The notes under the pieces are model-generated. The model saw only the letters and a list, made by a program, of their open reading frames with translations, was not told where the DNA came from and did not search any database. Both the position numbers and the translations under genes were made by a program. Source: Planctomycetota bacterium (GTDB lineage: Bacteria > Planctomycetota > B15-G4). From it: 64,000 nucleotides of DNA. Below are positions 43,907 to 52,850 of this stretch, in pieces; positions within the stretch are counted from its first letter, which is position 1, and the number at the start of each line of letters is the position of its first letter. Where the stretch lies: contig JAQWOM010000028.1 in the NCBI GenBank assembly GCA_029245865.1, positions 120,532 through 184,531 of the forward strand, read 5' to 3'.

Positions 43907-45058
43907 TCAAATCTCTTCCGCGGCTCGGCTGCCCCAGTCGCTTTGCGGGAATCGCTCGGCGCATCGCTTCAGCAGAATCCTGCCCATGCGCTCGGCGTCC
44001 TCCTCTTCGAGACCCAGGTCATCGGCCAGGCTTGCCACGTTGAGGAACGACTGCGCTGCCCAGTACAGGCTTTCAGGCTGTTCTCGCGCCACTCCGCGAA
44101 ACATTGTCTGGACGCGAAGAAAGTCCAGACGCGCCGCACGAAACGCCGCCAGCGCATCCTCAAGGTGAGCCGTGGCAGCCTCGAGGTCCTTCCGTTCCTC
44201 GGCTTCGCTCGCTTCCTTCAGCTCGTTCCTGCCTTCCCAGAAAAGTGCTCGGCCTCGACCATTGTAGGCCCCGGCCACGATGCTCGAATCAGTGGTCAGC
44301 CGGCTCTCGATAATCTCGTCGAAAAGCGGCAGCGCTTGCCCGACCTCATCGTTCCCGAGGTACACGCGCCCCATCCTCAAACTGCATTGATTGGCAACCG
44401 CAGGAAAGTCTTCTCGCGCCCGCGCTCGCAAAGCTCTGTAACCATCGAGCACGCCCGCTTCACCCTGTGCCTCCTTGGCCCACAACAGTGCGAACTCGGC
44501 TTCCAGCCCCCAGACCTCGCCGAGGTCCTTGGTCTTCACATCATTCTGCAACTCCGAAAATGTCGCCGCAGCATCACCGAGCTGACGCGTGAAGAATTGC
44601 GCCCTGCCTTTGCCCAGCAATGCCCGGGCGTAATGTCGAGTTTCGGGGTAGGTCGACAGCAACTCAGTAAATATTTCGAGTGACTCTGCAAAGTTATTGT
44701 TTGCCAGAAGCGATTCACCGCACTCGATGTAGGCCGAGGCACGAATGCCGTCGGGTAAGCCTTCATCTTCGGCCGCCGCGATGAAGTTTTGCGCAGCTGC
44801 CATCGAGTTGCCCTCAGCGAGGGCAGCCAGCCCAGCCTTGTATTCCGGCGACGTTCGCCCGTAGACAATCGAACGGATCTCTTTGCTGTCTACTTTCTGG
44901 GTCACCGACTTACGTCGGTATTCGACCTTGGAGAAAGATTCGCTCTTCACGACTGCCTGGTCGATATGCCGGCCATCGTAGAGATGCAGTTCGTCAGCCA
45001 TCGCCGTGGACGCCAGCAGGGCGACAAACAAGGGGATAAAGCTCTTGGTGATGCTCAA
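43907..45058 (-). CDS. Secreted TPR-repeat protein
   Basis: A 383-residue protein with a cleavable signal peptide (hydrophobic 8-20, A-M-A before Asp22). A small N-terminal beta region ('ELHLYDGRHIDQAVVKSESFSKVEYRR'-like) resembles the short SH3-like start of some planctomycete proteins. The rest is built of TPR-type helix pairs, e.g. 'AGLAALAEGNSMAAAQNF', 'ECGESLLANNNFAESLEIF', 'ALLGKGRAQFFTRQLGDAA'. It is a probable periplasmic scaffold. The start is a TTG at 45058 with GGAG seven bases upstream. The neighbours (XdhC upstream, PlsC downstream) give no functional clue. Confidence 0.78.
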   Translation of the reverse strand: MSITKSFIPLFVALLASTAMADELHLYDGRHIDQAVVKSESFSKVEYRRKSVTQKVDSKEIRSIVYGRTSPEYKAGLAALAEGNSMAAAQNFIAAAEDEGLPDGIRASAYIECGESLLANNNFAESLEIFTELLSTYPETRHYARALLGKGRAQFFTRQLGDAAATFSELQNDVKTKDLGEVWGLEAEFALLWAKEAQGEAGVLDGYRALRARAREDFPAVANQCSLRMGRVYLGNDEVGQALPLFDEIIESRLTTDSSIVAGAYNGRGRALFWEGRNELKEASEAEERKDLEAATAHLEDALAAFRAARLDFLRVQTMFRGVAREQPESLYWAAQSFLNVASLADDLGLEEEDAERMGRILLKRCAERFPQSDWGSRAAEEI

Positions 45059-45155
45059 GGGAAGGCTCCAGGAACAAAACCGATTGGGGCAGATGCCCGA
45101 TCGGCCGGTCTGCGCAAACGCTGGCAGAGGATAGACGCGGAATCCAAAGAGGTTA

Positions 45156-46007
45156 CTAGCGCTTGTCGAGAGGGGTCAAGGTGCTGCGGGTAGCCCGGGG
45201 GGCACTGAGAGACCCGTCGGGAGCCGTCTCGACACCCCGAACGAGCCCAATCAACTGGGCGACAATCGAGACCGCGATCTCTGAGGCCGTCTTGGCGCCT
45301 ATAGACAGGCCCACGGGGGAGACAATGGCCTCCAACCAGCCATCCGGCACACCCTGCTTGGCCAAGCGCTCCAGCAACGTGGCGCGCTTGCTTTGTGACC
45401 CGATCATGCCCAGAAATCGTGGATTGACCCCGGCGGAAGCCAGTGCGCTCAACACGCGCTCGTCATCGTGGTGACCGCGCGTCATGACCACAACGAAATC
45501 CAGATCACCGATTCGAGCAGTCCGTGACGTCTCTTCGTAATCGCCAGGCACCGTGCGGGTGCTGGGCTCAAAGCGTTCCGACTCGAGCATGTCCGACCGA
45601 TCATCGTAGACCGTGACCTGGAAGCCTGCATCAGTCGCCAAGCTTGCGGTTGCGTGACCCACATGCCCTGCGCCAAAAATATGCAACGCGGGAGCTGTGA
45701 TGGGCTCAATGAACACCGTGACTGTTCCTCCGCAAATGAGTCCGCTGTCGGGGTACTCCTCTTCCGTGAGAGTGAACTTCACGCTCATGGAGCGATGATG
45801 CCGCATCACTTCTTTCGCATGGTCCCAAACCTCTGCCTCAAGGCAACCGCCGCCAACTGATCCCACGAAGGTCCCGTCTCCGCGGACGAGCATCTTCATC
45901 GGATCTTTGCCGGGAGTCGAACCAAGCGTGGACACGATGGTCGCGAGAGCGGCGGGCTCTCCCCGACGGCGACACGAAACAATCTCTTCCCAGATATCAG
46001 GCGTCAC
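45156..46007 (-). CDS. XdhC/CoxI family protein (molybdenum cofactor handling)
   Basis: A protein of about 283 residues. The N-terminal XdhC_CoxI domain has 'IVSTLGSTPGKDPMKMLV' and 'VGSVGGGCLEAEV'. A Rossmann domain follows with 'LHIFGAGHVGHATASLA' and 'VYDDR', then 'VVMTRGHHDDERVL' and 'FLGMIGSQSKRATLLERL'. XdhC proteins bind molybdenum cofactor and insert its sulfurated form into xanthine or CO dehydrogenases. No molybdoenzyme gene is in the window. The GTG at 46007 overlaps the end of the P-II gene by 11 bases and begins at the domain (VTPDIWEEI); upstream codons would overlap P-II much further. Confidence 0.87.
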   Translation of the reverse strand: MTPDIWEEIVSCRRRGEPAALATIVSTLGSTPGKDPMKMLVRGDGTFVGSVGGGCLEAEVWDHAKEVMRHHRSMSVKFTLTEEEYPDSGLICGGTVTVFIEPITAPALHIFGAGHVGHATASLATDAGFQVTVYDDRSDMLESERFEPSTRTVPGDYEETSRTARIGDLDFVVVMTRGHHDDERVLSALASAGVNPRFLGMIGSQSKRATLLERLAKQGVPDGWLEAIVSPVGLSIGAKTASEIAVSIVAQLIGLVRGVETAPDGSLSAPRATRSTLTPLDKR

Positions 46008-46350
46008 CTTGAATTGTCTCGCAGATGGCGTGCACAAAAATTTTCCCGTCACCTATTCGCCCCGTCCGCGCCGCCTGACTCACGGCCGCAAGCGCGTCCT
46101 CTAGTTGCGAAGAGAGTACAGTGAATTCGATACGCACTTTCGGCAAGAAGCCTCCCTCGAAATGGCCTGCTTCGTAAAATTCAAGGTGACCCTTTTGTCG
46201 GCCGTAGCCTTTCACCTGCTCGATTTGCAGGTGCTCCGGCTTGACCGGCAACAACTGCTCCATAATCGCATCCAAGCTGAGTGCGCGCACAACAGCCATG
46301 ACGCGGGCGCGGGATCCTGGAGGCAGGGGCGAGGTGGTCTCGGGTGACAT
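45997..46350 (-). CDS. P-II family signal protein with Phe at the uridylylation position
   Basis: A 117-residue GlnB-like protein. The T-loop is complete, 'KGYGRQKGHLEFYEAGHFE', followed by 'FLPKVRIEF', but the residue equivalent to the uridylylated Tyr51 of E. coli GlnB is Phe64; Tyr59 matches Tyr46. The B/C-loop 'ARTGRIGDGKIFVHAI' keeps the ATP/2-oxoglutarate-binding pattern. The N-terminus has a short Pro-rich extension before the usual 'MAVVRALSLDAIMEQL'. It overlaps the XdhC gene, so it may be a metabolite sensor dedicated to that gene's function rather than to glnA. It starts 43 bases after the murJ stop. Confidence 0.9.
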   Translation of the reverse strand: MSPETTSPLPPGSRARVMAVVRALSLDAIMEQLLPVKPEHLQIEQVKGYGRQKGHLEFYEAGHFEGGFLPKVRIEFTVLSSQLEDALAAVSQAARTGRIGDGKIFVHAICETIQGDA

Positions 46351-46393
46351 CGCCTCGCATCCTACTGGCAGAGGCCCTCCGCGAGACAGTCGA

Positions 46394-48052
46394 TCATTCA
46401 GAACGTCGACTTCGCCTCAGAAGCCCCGAGAGCTCGCCCCACTCCCGGGGAAACAGTTGCCGGGCCAAGAGCACGAAAACGCCCAGCCCCGTACTCAGGC
46501 CCACCAGGACGCGAATCAACGCGTCGATTCTTCCTTCGGCGAGTCGGCCCGCAATCGCAAAGTCCACGCCCCAGATCGAGGCCGCCAGCACGACTGCAAG
46601 AATGATCGTGGGCGGAATCCCCGTCATGAGTTTCTCCGCCGGCCTCAACTCGAGTCGACGGCGAACTCCCAAGGCCAACAACAACGTACTCACCATGGCC
46701 GTCATCGAAGTCGCCACCGCAAGGCCAAAGTCTTGCAATGGACCGACAAGCAAGAGGTCTAAGGCAACATTAATGCCTGTCGTGATCAGCCCAATGCGCA
46801 TGGGAAAACGTACGTCTCCCATGGCATAGCTCGCTCGCGTGAGAAGCATAACGCTACCCACAAAAGGCACGCCGAGTGCATAGCCGATCAGCGCGCGCGA
46901 AGTTGCCTCGGTGCTCGACGCTCCAAATCTGCCGCTCTGAAACAACAACTCGATGATGGGGTGCGCAAGAACCATCAGCCCGATGGCAGCGGGAACAGAA
47001 ATGAGCAGGTTGGTTCTCAGTGCAAAACTTGTGGTGTCTGTTGCCCCACGACGGTCTCCACCCGCCATCAACTTGGTGAGCGCTGGAAAGACCGCGGTGA
47101 CAAGCGCAACGGAAACCAGGCCCAGTGGAAACTGCATGAGCCGGAGCCCGTAATAGAGGTGGCTTACGCCACCCTCACCAAGGCTCCGCATCGCGATCGT
47201 GCGGTCGGCCAGAATGTTGAGTTGCGCGCTCCCCATACCCAACAGCATGGGCCCCATGATCAACGCGACTTGCGAAACCTCGGGGGTTTTCCTCGGCCAA
47301 TGAGGTCGGAATGCCAGCCCTCGAGAACGCATGGCTGGCAAGTGCCACAAGATCTGAGCAACGGCGGCCACCAGAATAGATGCCGCGATGATGGTCCCTT
47401 GATCTGCAAGGGAACCCCCAGAGCTGGAGCCCCACCAGGCAGCTGCTCCAATCCCCATGAGCCAAACCACGTTCAAGATGATCGGGCTGAATGCCGGAAC
47501 TGCGAACTCTCCAACGGAATTCAGAACCGCCATGAACTGGGCGATGATGCAAATGGCCGCCATGTAGGGCAGCAGCATGCGGGTGTAGTGCAGGGTCAGC
47601 TCGACCTTGCTCGCGTGCTCTGGTCCAAGCACCCAGACCGAAAATGATTCTGGGATGAGGTAGGTCGCCGCAATGAGCACCACCACCAGGCCGACAAGGC
47701 TTACGGCTACGGCAGAGATGACAGCATTGGAGACCTGCGCCGCTCGCTTACGCCCCTCTGTGGTGAGCACCCGAGAAAACACGGACAGGAAAGCCGAGCC
47801 CAGCGCACCCTCTCCGAACATACGGCGAAACAAATTCGGAACGGTCCAGGCGAGCGTCAGGGCATCGTTGACAAAGGTGTCTCCCAGCACATGGCTGGTC
47901 GCCATATCTCGCAGCAAGCCGGTCACCCTCGAGACGAGGGTCATTCCGGAGACCACTCCCGTGGAACGCAATACGCCGCGCTTACCCGCCGAAGACCCCT
48001 CCTGGGGGCCGGCTGGTTCGCCGGGAGTGTCGGCTGGAGGCGTAGACGTCAC
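46394..48052 (-). CDS. murJ: Lipid II flippase MurJ (MviN)
   Basis: A 552-residue integral membrane protein with about 14 membrane segments of the MOP/MviN fold. The N-terminal block 'VSGMTLVSRVTGLLRDMATS' and 'NLFRRMFGEGALGSAFLSVFSR' are the MurJ signatures (the latter with Arg residues lining the lipid II cavity). It moves lipid II across the cytoplasmic membrane for peptidoglycan synthesis. The first 28 residues are a Pro/Gly-rich tail before the conserved start. The start codon is GTG at 48052. This shows the organism is predicted to make peptidoglycan. Confidence 0.95.
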   Translation of the reverse strand: MTSTPPADTPGEPAGPQEGSSAGKRGVLRSTGVVSGMTLVSRVTGLLRDMATSHVLGDTFVNDALTLAWTVPNLFRRMFGEGALGSAFLSVFSRVLTTEGRKRAAQVSNAVISAVAVSLVGLVVVLIAATYLIPESFSVWVLGPEHASKVELTLHYTRMLLPYMAAICIIAQFMAVLNSVGEFAVPAFSPIILNVVWLMGIGAAAWWGSSSGGSLADQGTIIAASILVAAVAQILWHLPAMRSRGLAFRPHWPRKTPEVSQVALIMGPMLLGMGSAQLNILADRTIAMRSLGEGGVSHLYYGLRLMQFPLGLVSVALVTAVFPALTKLMAGGDRRGATDTTSFALRTNLLISVPAAIGLMVLAHPIIELLFQSGRFGASSTEATSRALIGYALGVPFVGSVMLLTRASYAMGDVRFPMRIGLITTGINVALDLLLVGPLQDFGLAVATSMTAMVSTLLLALGVRRRLELRPAEKLMTGIPPTIILAVVLAASIWGVDFAIAGRLAEGRIDALIRVLVGLSTGLGVFVLLARQLFPREWGELSGLLRRSRRSE

Positions 48053-48116
48053 CGTCTCACACTACCGGGCCTGAGGAAGGTCCTCCAGTGGCTCGGCAGC
48101 CCGATCGACGATCCGA

Positions 48117-49211
48117 TCAGGCCGTGGTGCCAGCTTCGTGGGAATCTGAGTCGGGGCCCTGGGCCGTGGAGACCTCGGCTAGCACCGCCTCAGCGACTTC
48201 CTGAGCCGCTGCATGCGTCGTGATGTCTTCCCGCTTTGCCGTCTCGTAGACAGACGTGAGCGCTTGGCCAATGTTGTCGATCTTCAAGCAAGCAGCTGGT
48301 TCGTCATAGCCGCCGGGCTGAAGCTCGAGCGAGACGTTGATGATGCCGCCTGCGTTGATGACGTAATCAGGGGCGTAAAGAATGCCGCGGCCTTTCAACA
48401 TCGCCGCATGTCGATCCTCATCCTCTAACTGGTTGTTCGCGGCACCAGCCACAACCTTGCACTTGAGGTTCGGAATGGTTTTGTCATTGAGCGTCGCGCC
48501 GAGTGCATTCGGCGAATAGACATCGCACTCAACGCCGTAGATGTCTGCGGGCTCAACAATCTCTGCGCCAAGCTCTTCCCGCGCGCGCTCGACATTCTCA
48601 AGGTTCACATCGGAGACATACAGCTTGGCCCCCTGCTCCTTGAGCATCTGCCCCACAACAAATCCGACACTGCCTGCACCTTGAAGTGCAACGACGCGGC
48701 CATCCAGATCCGCAGAACCAAAGGCTGCCTGCACCGTCGCCTGAATACCGACGAAAGTGCCGCGCGCGGTGTAGGGGCTCGGGTTGCCGCTTCCGCCCAC
48801 TTCTTGCGGAAGGCCCGTGACGTGCGCTGTCTGCTTCTTCACCGCCATCAGGTCGGCAACACCGACGTTCACATCTTCGGCTGTGATGTACATGCCCTTG
48901 AACGTGTCGACAAAACGTCCCATGGCCTCGAAGAGCCTTTCACTCTTGTCGGCCGGGTCGGCCAGAATCACTGACTTGCCTCCCCCGAGACCTGTCCGCG
49001 CTACAGCCGACTTGAAGGTCATGCCGCGCGCCAAGCGCAGGACATCCCATTGTGCCGAATCCTCGGAACGATAGTTCCAGAGTCGCATCCCGCCGAGCGC
49101 CGGGCCCAGCGCCGTGTTGTGAACGGCAATGAAAGCGACCAGGCCGGTCTCAGGATCTTCTGCCCGAGCGACTTTTTCGTAACCGGGAACGTCTAGGGGG
49201 GTGATGTTCAT
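48117..49211 (-). CDS. ldh: Leucine dehydrogenase (Glu/Leu/Phe/Val dehydrogenase family)
   Basis: A 364-residue NAD-dependent amino-acid dehydrogenase. 'ALGGMRLWNY' and 'MTFKSAVARTGLGGGKSVI' carry the two lysines (Lys67, Lys79) matching Lys68 and Lys80 of Bacillus leucine dehydrogenase; 'ALQGAGSVGFVVGQML' is the nucleotide-binding Rossmann motif and 'VAGAANNQLED' follows. The length (about 360) and these spacings fit leucine rather than glutamate dehydrogenase. It deaminates leucine, isoleucine or valine to 2-oxo acids. It is divergent from topA and upstream of murJ. Confidence 0.88.
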   Translation of the reverse strand: MNITPLDVPGYEKVARAEDPETGLVAFIAVHNTALGPALGGMRLWNYRSEDSAQWDVLRLARGMTFKSAVARTGLGGGKSVILADPADKSERLFEAMGRFVDTFKGMYITAEDVNVGVADLMAVKKQTAHVTGLPQEVGGSGNPSPYTARGTFVGIQATVQAAFGSADLDGRVVALQGAGSVGFVVGQMLKEQGAKLYVSDVNLENVERAREELGAEIVEPADIYGVECDVYSPNALGATLNDKTIPNLKCKVVAGAANNQLEDEDRHAAMLKGRGILYAPDYVINAGGIINVSLELQPGGYDEPAACLKIDNIGQALTSVYETAKREDITTHAAAQEVAEAVLAEVSTAQGPDSDSHEAGTTA

Positions 49212-49554
49212 GGGGCGACCTGTGCTGTCCTTGGGTGGGGGGAGGACCCATGGCCGACCAAAACTGGCTCGCCACAGGCTCCGACGATCCCCCTCATCTT
49301 TTTCAGGCCGGGGGGCCGACTTTTACGGGCGGGGAGTCTATCACGCCGCCTTCCGCCACCGACAAACCCCCAAACTTGTCCCAGCAGGCCCTCAAATCCA
49401 CCCAGAATGGGGTCTTTCCAGGGGCTGAAATCCGCCCGATCCGCGACCCACCCGAAAACGAAAAGGATGTATCTCCCTTGACCCTCCCTCCCCGCACCGC
49501 TATGGGTTGGGGATGTCCGGCAACGTCCGCCCGCCCGAGCTACAAACATAAGTC
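49212..49554. promoter_or_regulatory. Divergent promoter region between leucine dehydrogenase and topA
   Basis: A 343-base gap, C-rich on the plus strand. It holds the topA promoter candidate described separately and must contain the minus-strand promoter for leucine dehydrogenase. No gene is supported here: the short frames on both strands are low-complexity and have no ribosome-binding sites. Confidence 0.4.
49478..49506 (+). promoter_or_regulatory. Candidate sigma-70 promoter of topA
   Basis: TTGACC (49478-49483) and TATGGG (49501-49506) are separated by exactly 17 bases. The -35 box matches the consensus at five of six positions; the -10 box matches at three. Transcription would start near 49513, giving a leader of about 42 bases. 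The GTG start of topA at 49555 lacks an obvious Shine-Dalgarno sequence. Confidence 0.4.
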
Positions 49555-52233
49555 GTGTCAAAACAACTAGTTATCGTCGAGTCGCCTGCAAAGGCCCGCA
49601 CGATCGGGAAGTTTCTCGGTCGCAACTACACCGTGAAAGCGAGCATGGGGCACGTTCGCGACCTCCCAAAATCTGGCCTCGGCGTAGACGTCGAAGACGA
49701 GTTCCGGACGGAATGGGAACCGATCAAAGATCGGGCCAAGGTTTTGAAAGATCTCCGAGAGCGAGTCGTCGCCTCGGACACCATTTATCTCGCCACCGAC
49801 CCCGACCGTGAAGGGGAGGCCATCGCCTGGCATCTCGTCGAGTCTCTGCTCGACGAGAAGGAACGCGCTGAAAAGAAGATTCAGCGCGTGGTCTTCCACG
49901 AGATCACCGACGCCGCGATCAAGGAGGCCTTCGATCACCCGCATGAGGTGAACGAGCCAGGTGTCGATGCTTACCGGACACGCCGCATTCTCGACAGGCT
50001 GATGGGCTACCAGCTCTCTCCGCTGCTCTGGAAGAAGATGGCACGCGGCCTCTCAGCAGGACGCGTTCAATCCGTGGCAGTGCGGTTGGTGGTGGAGCGC
50101 GAACGGGAAATCCGTGACTTTGACCCCGAAGAGTACTGGCGACTCGTCGCGCAGTTCGCTGTCGAGGGCACCGAAGAGATTTTCGAAGCAGAGTTCGGCC
50201 GGCTCGATGGTGAAAAGCTGAAGCTCACGGATGCTTCAGGCGCCATGAATGTGCTGTCGCGGGTCTCACCCGAAGCAAGCAGCTTGACGCCGAGAGACAA
50301 CGAAGAGGCCGGCAAAGGAACTCTCCGTTATCCACCCGTCACGGGTGCCGCCTTTACGATCACGAAGCTCGAGCAAAAAGCGCGTAAAGATCGCGCGCGC
50401 CCGCCCTTCATCACGAGCACCCTTCAGCAAGCCGCATCGAGTCGCTACGGCTTCACTGCGCGGCGAACGATGCGGGTGGCCCAGCAGCTCTATGAGGGTA
50501 TGGAGCTACCAGGCAAGGGTGCGGTTGGTCTCATCACCTACATGAGAACGGACTCTTTCCATATTTCTAAGTCCGCGCAGCAAGCTGCCCTTGAGCTCAT
50601 TCCGACTCTCTACGGTCCGAATTATCTGCCGTCCAAACCCAATTCGTACCGCAGTAAAAAGGGGGCTCAGGAAGCTCACGAAGCCATCCGTCCCACGGAC
50701 CCGACCTTACGTCCAGAAGATCTCTCCGGCACCCTGTCTGCCGAGCAGATGAAGCTTTACGAGCTCATTTGGAGGCGCTTCATCTCAAGTCAGATGTCGC
50801 CCGCTGAATACCTCGTGACCAATGTCGAACTCACGTGCAATGGCGCGGCTTTCGATGCTTCGGGCCGAGTCACAACGTTCGACGGACACACCCGGGTCTA
50901 CGGACGCGACACGCGAGATGATCAGCAACTGCCCGCTCTTAGTGAGGGGCAAGAGATGGTTTCTCGTAGTGTCGATACGACACAGCACTTCACCTCTCCT
51001 CCGCGACGCTACACTGAAGCGTCGCTTGTCCGCTTGCTTGAAAAACACGGCATCGGCAGGCCCTCCACTTACGCTTCTATCTTGTCCACCATCGTGGATC
51101 GTAAGTACGTCGACCACGGCGAAGAGTCCGCAGAAGATGACGCTCGACGCGCCATGGTTGCCGGTGAAGATGAGGCTGATGCTCCTGCGCAAGAACCCGA
51201 CCCGCAAACTGCAGACGCTGAAGACGGGGACGATGATGAAGCACCTGCGGACGCCCGCGGGCCCCAGGCAAAGCGCTCTAAATCATTTCATGCCACGCAC
51301 TTAGGCGAGGCCGTCACAGACCTTCTGATTCCATATTTCGACAAGGTGGTGAACACCGAATTCACCGCAAACATGGAAAGTGAGTTGGACCGAGTGGCAG
51401 AAGGTGCCGTCGGTTGGGTGCAAGTTGTGCAGGAGTTCTACGACCGCTTCTCAAGCGATCTCAAGAACGCCGAAGAGAACATGGAGCCGTACTGGGAGCG
51501 GCCCATTCTCCTCGAAGATTTGCCGTGCGGCAAAGTTCCAGAAGACGGTGGGCCTGCGTGCACCGCGCCCATGGCCATCTTGTTCAATCGCTTCGGCAGC
51601 TACCTGGGTTGTTCACGCTACCCGGACTGCAAGAACACGCTAAGCCTGACCGGGCGCCGCAAGGCCGAAGCAGAACTCACCGAGTTCACATGCCGAAAGC
51701 GGAACGACAAGGGCGTCGTCTGTGGAAGGCAAATGGAACGCAAGGTCAATCGCTGGGGCAGCGCATTCCTGGCTTGCACCGGATTCAAAGAGAAGAAGTG
51801 CGACGGAACTGTTTCCGTGAGCAAGGCTGGCGAGCCGCTGTGGCCTGTTGAGACATCTGTACCCTGCCCAGATTGCGAAACACCGCTTGTCGTCAAACGG
51901 TCTCGACGCGGAAAATTTTTGGCGTGCACCAAATTCCCGAAGTGTCGTGGAACTCTTTCTCTTCCCGCGTGCACACGAAAATCCCGGACCGGAAAAGCGT
52001 GCGGTAAGCCCATGACCGAGCCTGTCGCCGGCGGCAAAATGGCCTGCAAAGCGCACCCCAATGTGAAACTGCTTCCGCCCGTCAAGAAGCAGAAGGACGA
52101 AGAGGCCTCAGAGCCCAAGGCCCCCAAGAAAAAGGCAGCGCGCAAGAAGGCCGCCAGCAAGAAAAAGACAGCATCCAAGAAGGCCGCGAGCAGGAAGAAG
52201 GCAACGCCCAAAAAGGCGTCGCCCCCATCCTGA
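49555..52233 (+). CDS. topA: DNA topoisomerase I with acidic insert and Lys/Ala-rich tail
   Basis: An 892-residue type IA topoisomerase that relaxes negative supercoils. Toprim motifs are 'VIVESPAKARTI' and 'LATDPDREGEAIAWHL'; the DNA-cleaving Tyr329 is in 'GLITYMRTDSFHI'; 'EAHEAIRPT' and 'LEKHGIGRPSTYA' follow. Between about residues 520 and 580 there is an acidic insert rich in Asp/Glu/Ala. The C-terminus has four Cys-based zinc-ribbon modules (e.g. 'CPDCETPLVV', 'CTKFPKCRGTL'; the first and last modules have irregular Cys spacing). A final 40-residue tail of Lys/Ala repeats resembles the histone H1 C-terminus. The start is GTG at 49555; the preceding bases contain no clear ribosome-binding site. 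Confidence 0.96.
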   Translation: MSKQLVIVESPAKARTIGKFLGRNYTVKASMGHVRDLPKSGLGVDVEDEFRTEWEPIKDRAKVLKDLRERVVASDTIYLATDPDREGEAIAWHLVESLLDEKERAEKKIQRVVFHEITDAAIKEAFDHPHEVNEPGVDAYRTRRILDRLMGYQLSPLLWKKMARGLSAGRVQSVAVRLVVEREREIRDFDPEEYWRLVAQFAVEGTEEIFEAEFGRLDGEKLKLTDASGAMNVLSRVSPEASSLTPRDNEEAGKGTLRYPPVTGAAFTITKLEQKARKDRARPPFITSTLQQAASSRYGFTARRTMRVAQQLYEGMELPGKGAVGLITYMRTDSFHISKSAQQAALELIPTLYGPNYLPSKPNSYRSKKGAQEAHEAIRPTDPTLRPEDLSGTLSAEQMKLYELIWRRFISSQMSPAEYLVTNVELTCNGAAFDASGRVTTFDGHTRVYGRDTRDDQQLPALSEGQEMVSRSVDTTQHFTSPPRRYTEASLVRLLEKHGIGRPSTYASILSTIVDRKYVDHGEESAEDDARRAMVAGEDEADAPAQEPDPQTADAEDGDDDEAPADARGPQAKRSKSFHATHLGEAVTDLLIPYFDKVVNTEFTANMESELDRVAEGAVGWVQVVQEFYDRFSSDLKNAEENMEPYWERPILLEDLPCGKVPEDGGPACTAPMAILFNRFGSYLGCSRYPDCKNTLSLTGRRKAEAELTEFTCRKRNDKGVVCGRQMERKVNRWGSAFLACTGFKEKKCDGTVSVSKAGEPLWPVETSVPCPDCETPLVVKRSRRGKFLACTKFPKCRGTLSLPACTRKSRTGKACGKPMTEPVAGGKMACKAHPNVKLLPPVKKQKDEEASEPKAPKKKAARKKAASKKKTASKKAASRKKATPKKASPPS

Positions 52234-52249
52234 CCAGAAGACGCCGGCA

Positions 52250-52675
52250 TTGATCTCCACTCCGTTTCTCCTCGCGCTCGGATTCACCGTTGTGGCTCTC
52301 GTCGCGGTGCTCTGGTCCGGCGTGACCAGGCGTCGAAACATCCACTACGGAATGGTTGTTGTGATGCTCGGGCTGCTTGCCTGGACCATCCGCGAAGCCG
52401 AAATCATGGGAGCCGAGTTGACCTATCAGGGCGCCGCGAGTGTTTTTCGCACCATTCACTTTGTGGCCGTCACGGCCACATTTCTGATCTTTCCCGTACT
52501 CACCGTGACCGGCGTCCGCCTGGCGCGCGAAGAAACGGCAAAGCACCGCAAGGCACACCGCACCTTCGCTCTGATCTTTCTTCTGAGCGTTGTGGCGACG
52601 ACGGCCCTCGGAACCACCATGACACTGTTGGCCAGCCCGGCAGTTGAGTCAGCCGTGGACGCGCCACAGCAGTAA
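52250..52675 (+). CDS. DUF420-like four-TM membrane protein
   Basis: A 141-residue protein with four membrane segments. Conserved-looking His residues occur after TM1 ('RRRNIHYGM'), at the start of TM3 ('RTIHFVA') and before TM4 ('KHRKAHRTFAL'). This arrangement is like DUF420/YozB proteins, which are linked to haem-copper oxidase assembly in Bacillus. The resemblance is by eye only. The start is a TTG at 52250, 16 bases after topA; the ribosome-binding site is weak. No oxidase gene is in the window. Confidence 0.6.
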   Translation: MISTPFLLALGFTVVALVAVLWSGVTRRRNIHYGMVVVMLGLLAWTIREAEIMGAELTYQGAASVFRTIHFVAVTATFLIFPVLTVTGVRLAREETAKHRKAHRTFALIFLLSVVATTALGTTMTLLASPAVESAVDAPQQ

Positions 52676-52728
52676 GCAACCGTCAAGGCCGGCGACGAAG
52701 GACCAGGGCCCGCTGCACCCGGACGCTG

Positions 52729-52750
52729 ATGGCTCCGCCAGGAGAGCCAT
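52729..52750. terminator. Possible terminator hairpin at the end of the nuo operon
   Basis: A perfect 7-bp inverted repeat ATGGCTC/GAGCCAT with an 8-base loop in the gap between the convergent DUF420-like gene (ends 52675) and nuoN (ends 52851). It is located where transcripts from both sides would end. There is no T-tract on either strand, so this is a weak call. Confidence 0.35.
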
Positions 52751-52850
52751 GAAACCCGACGCATGGAGCATCCAGAGCTTGTAGGCGAAGCAAGTAAACA
52801 GAGCGATCAACAGAGCGACCGAGGCGCCTGCCCGCCACCTACGTCAGCCA

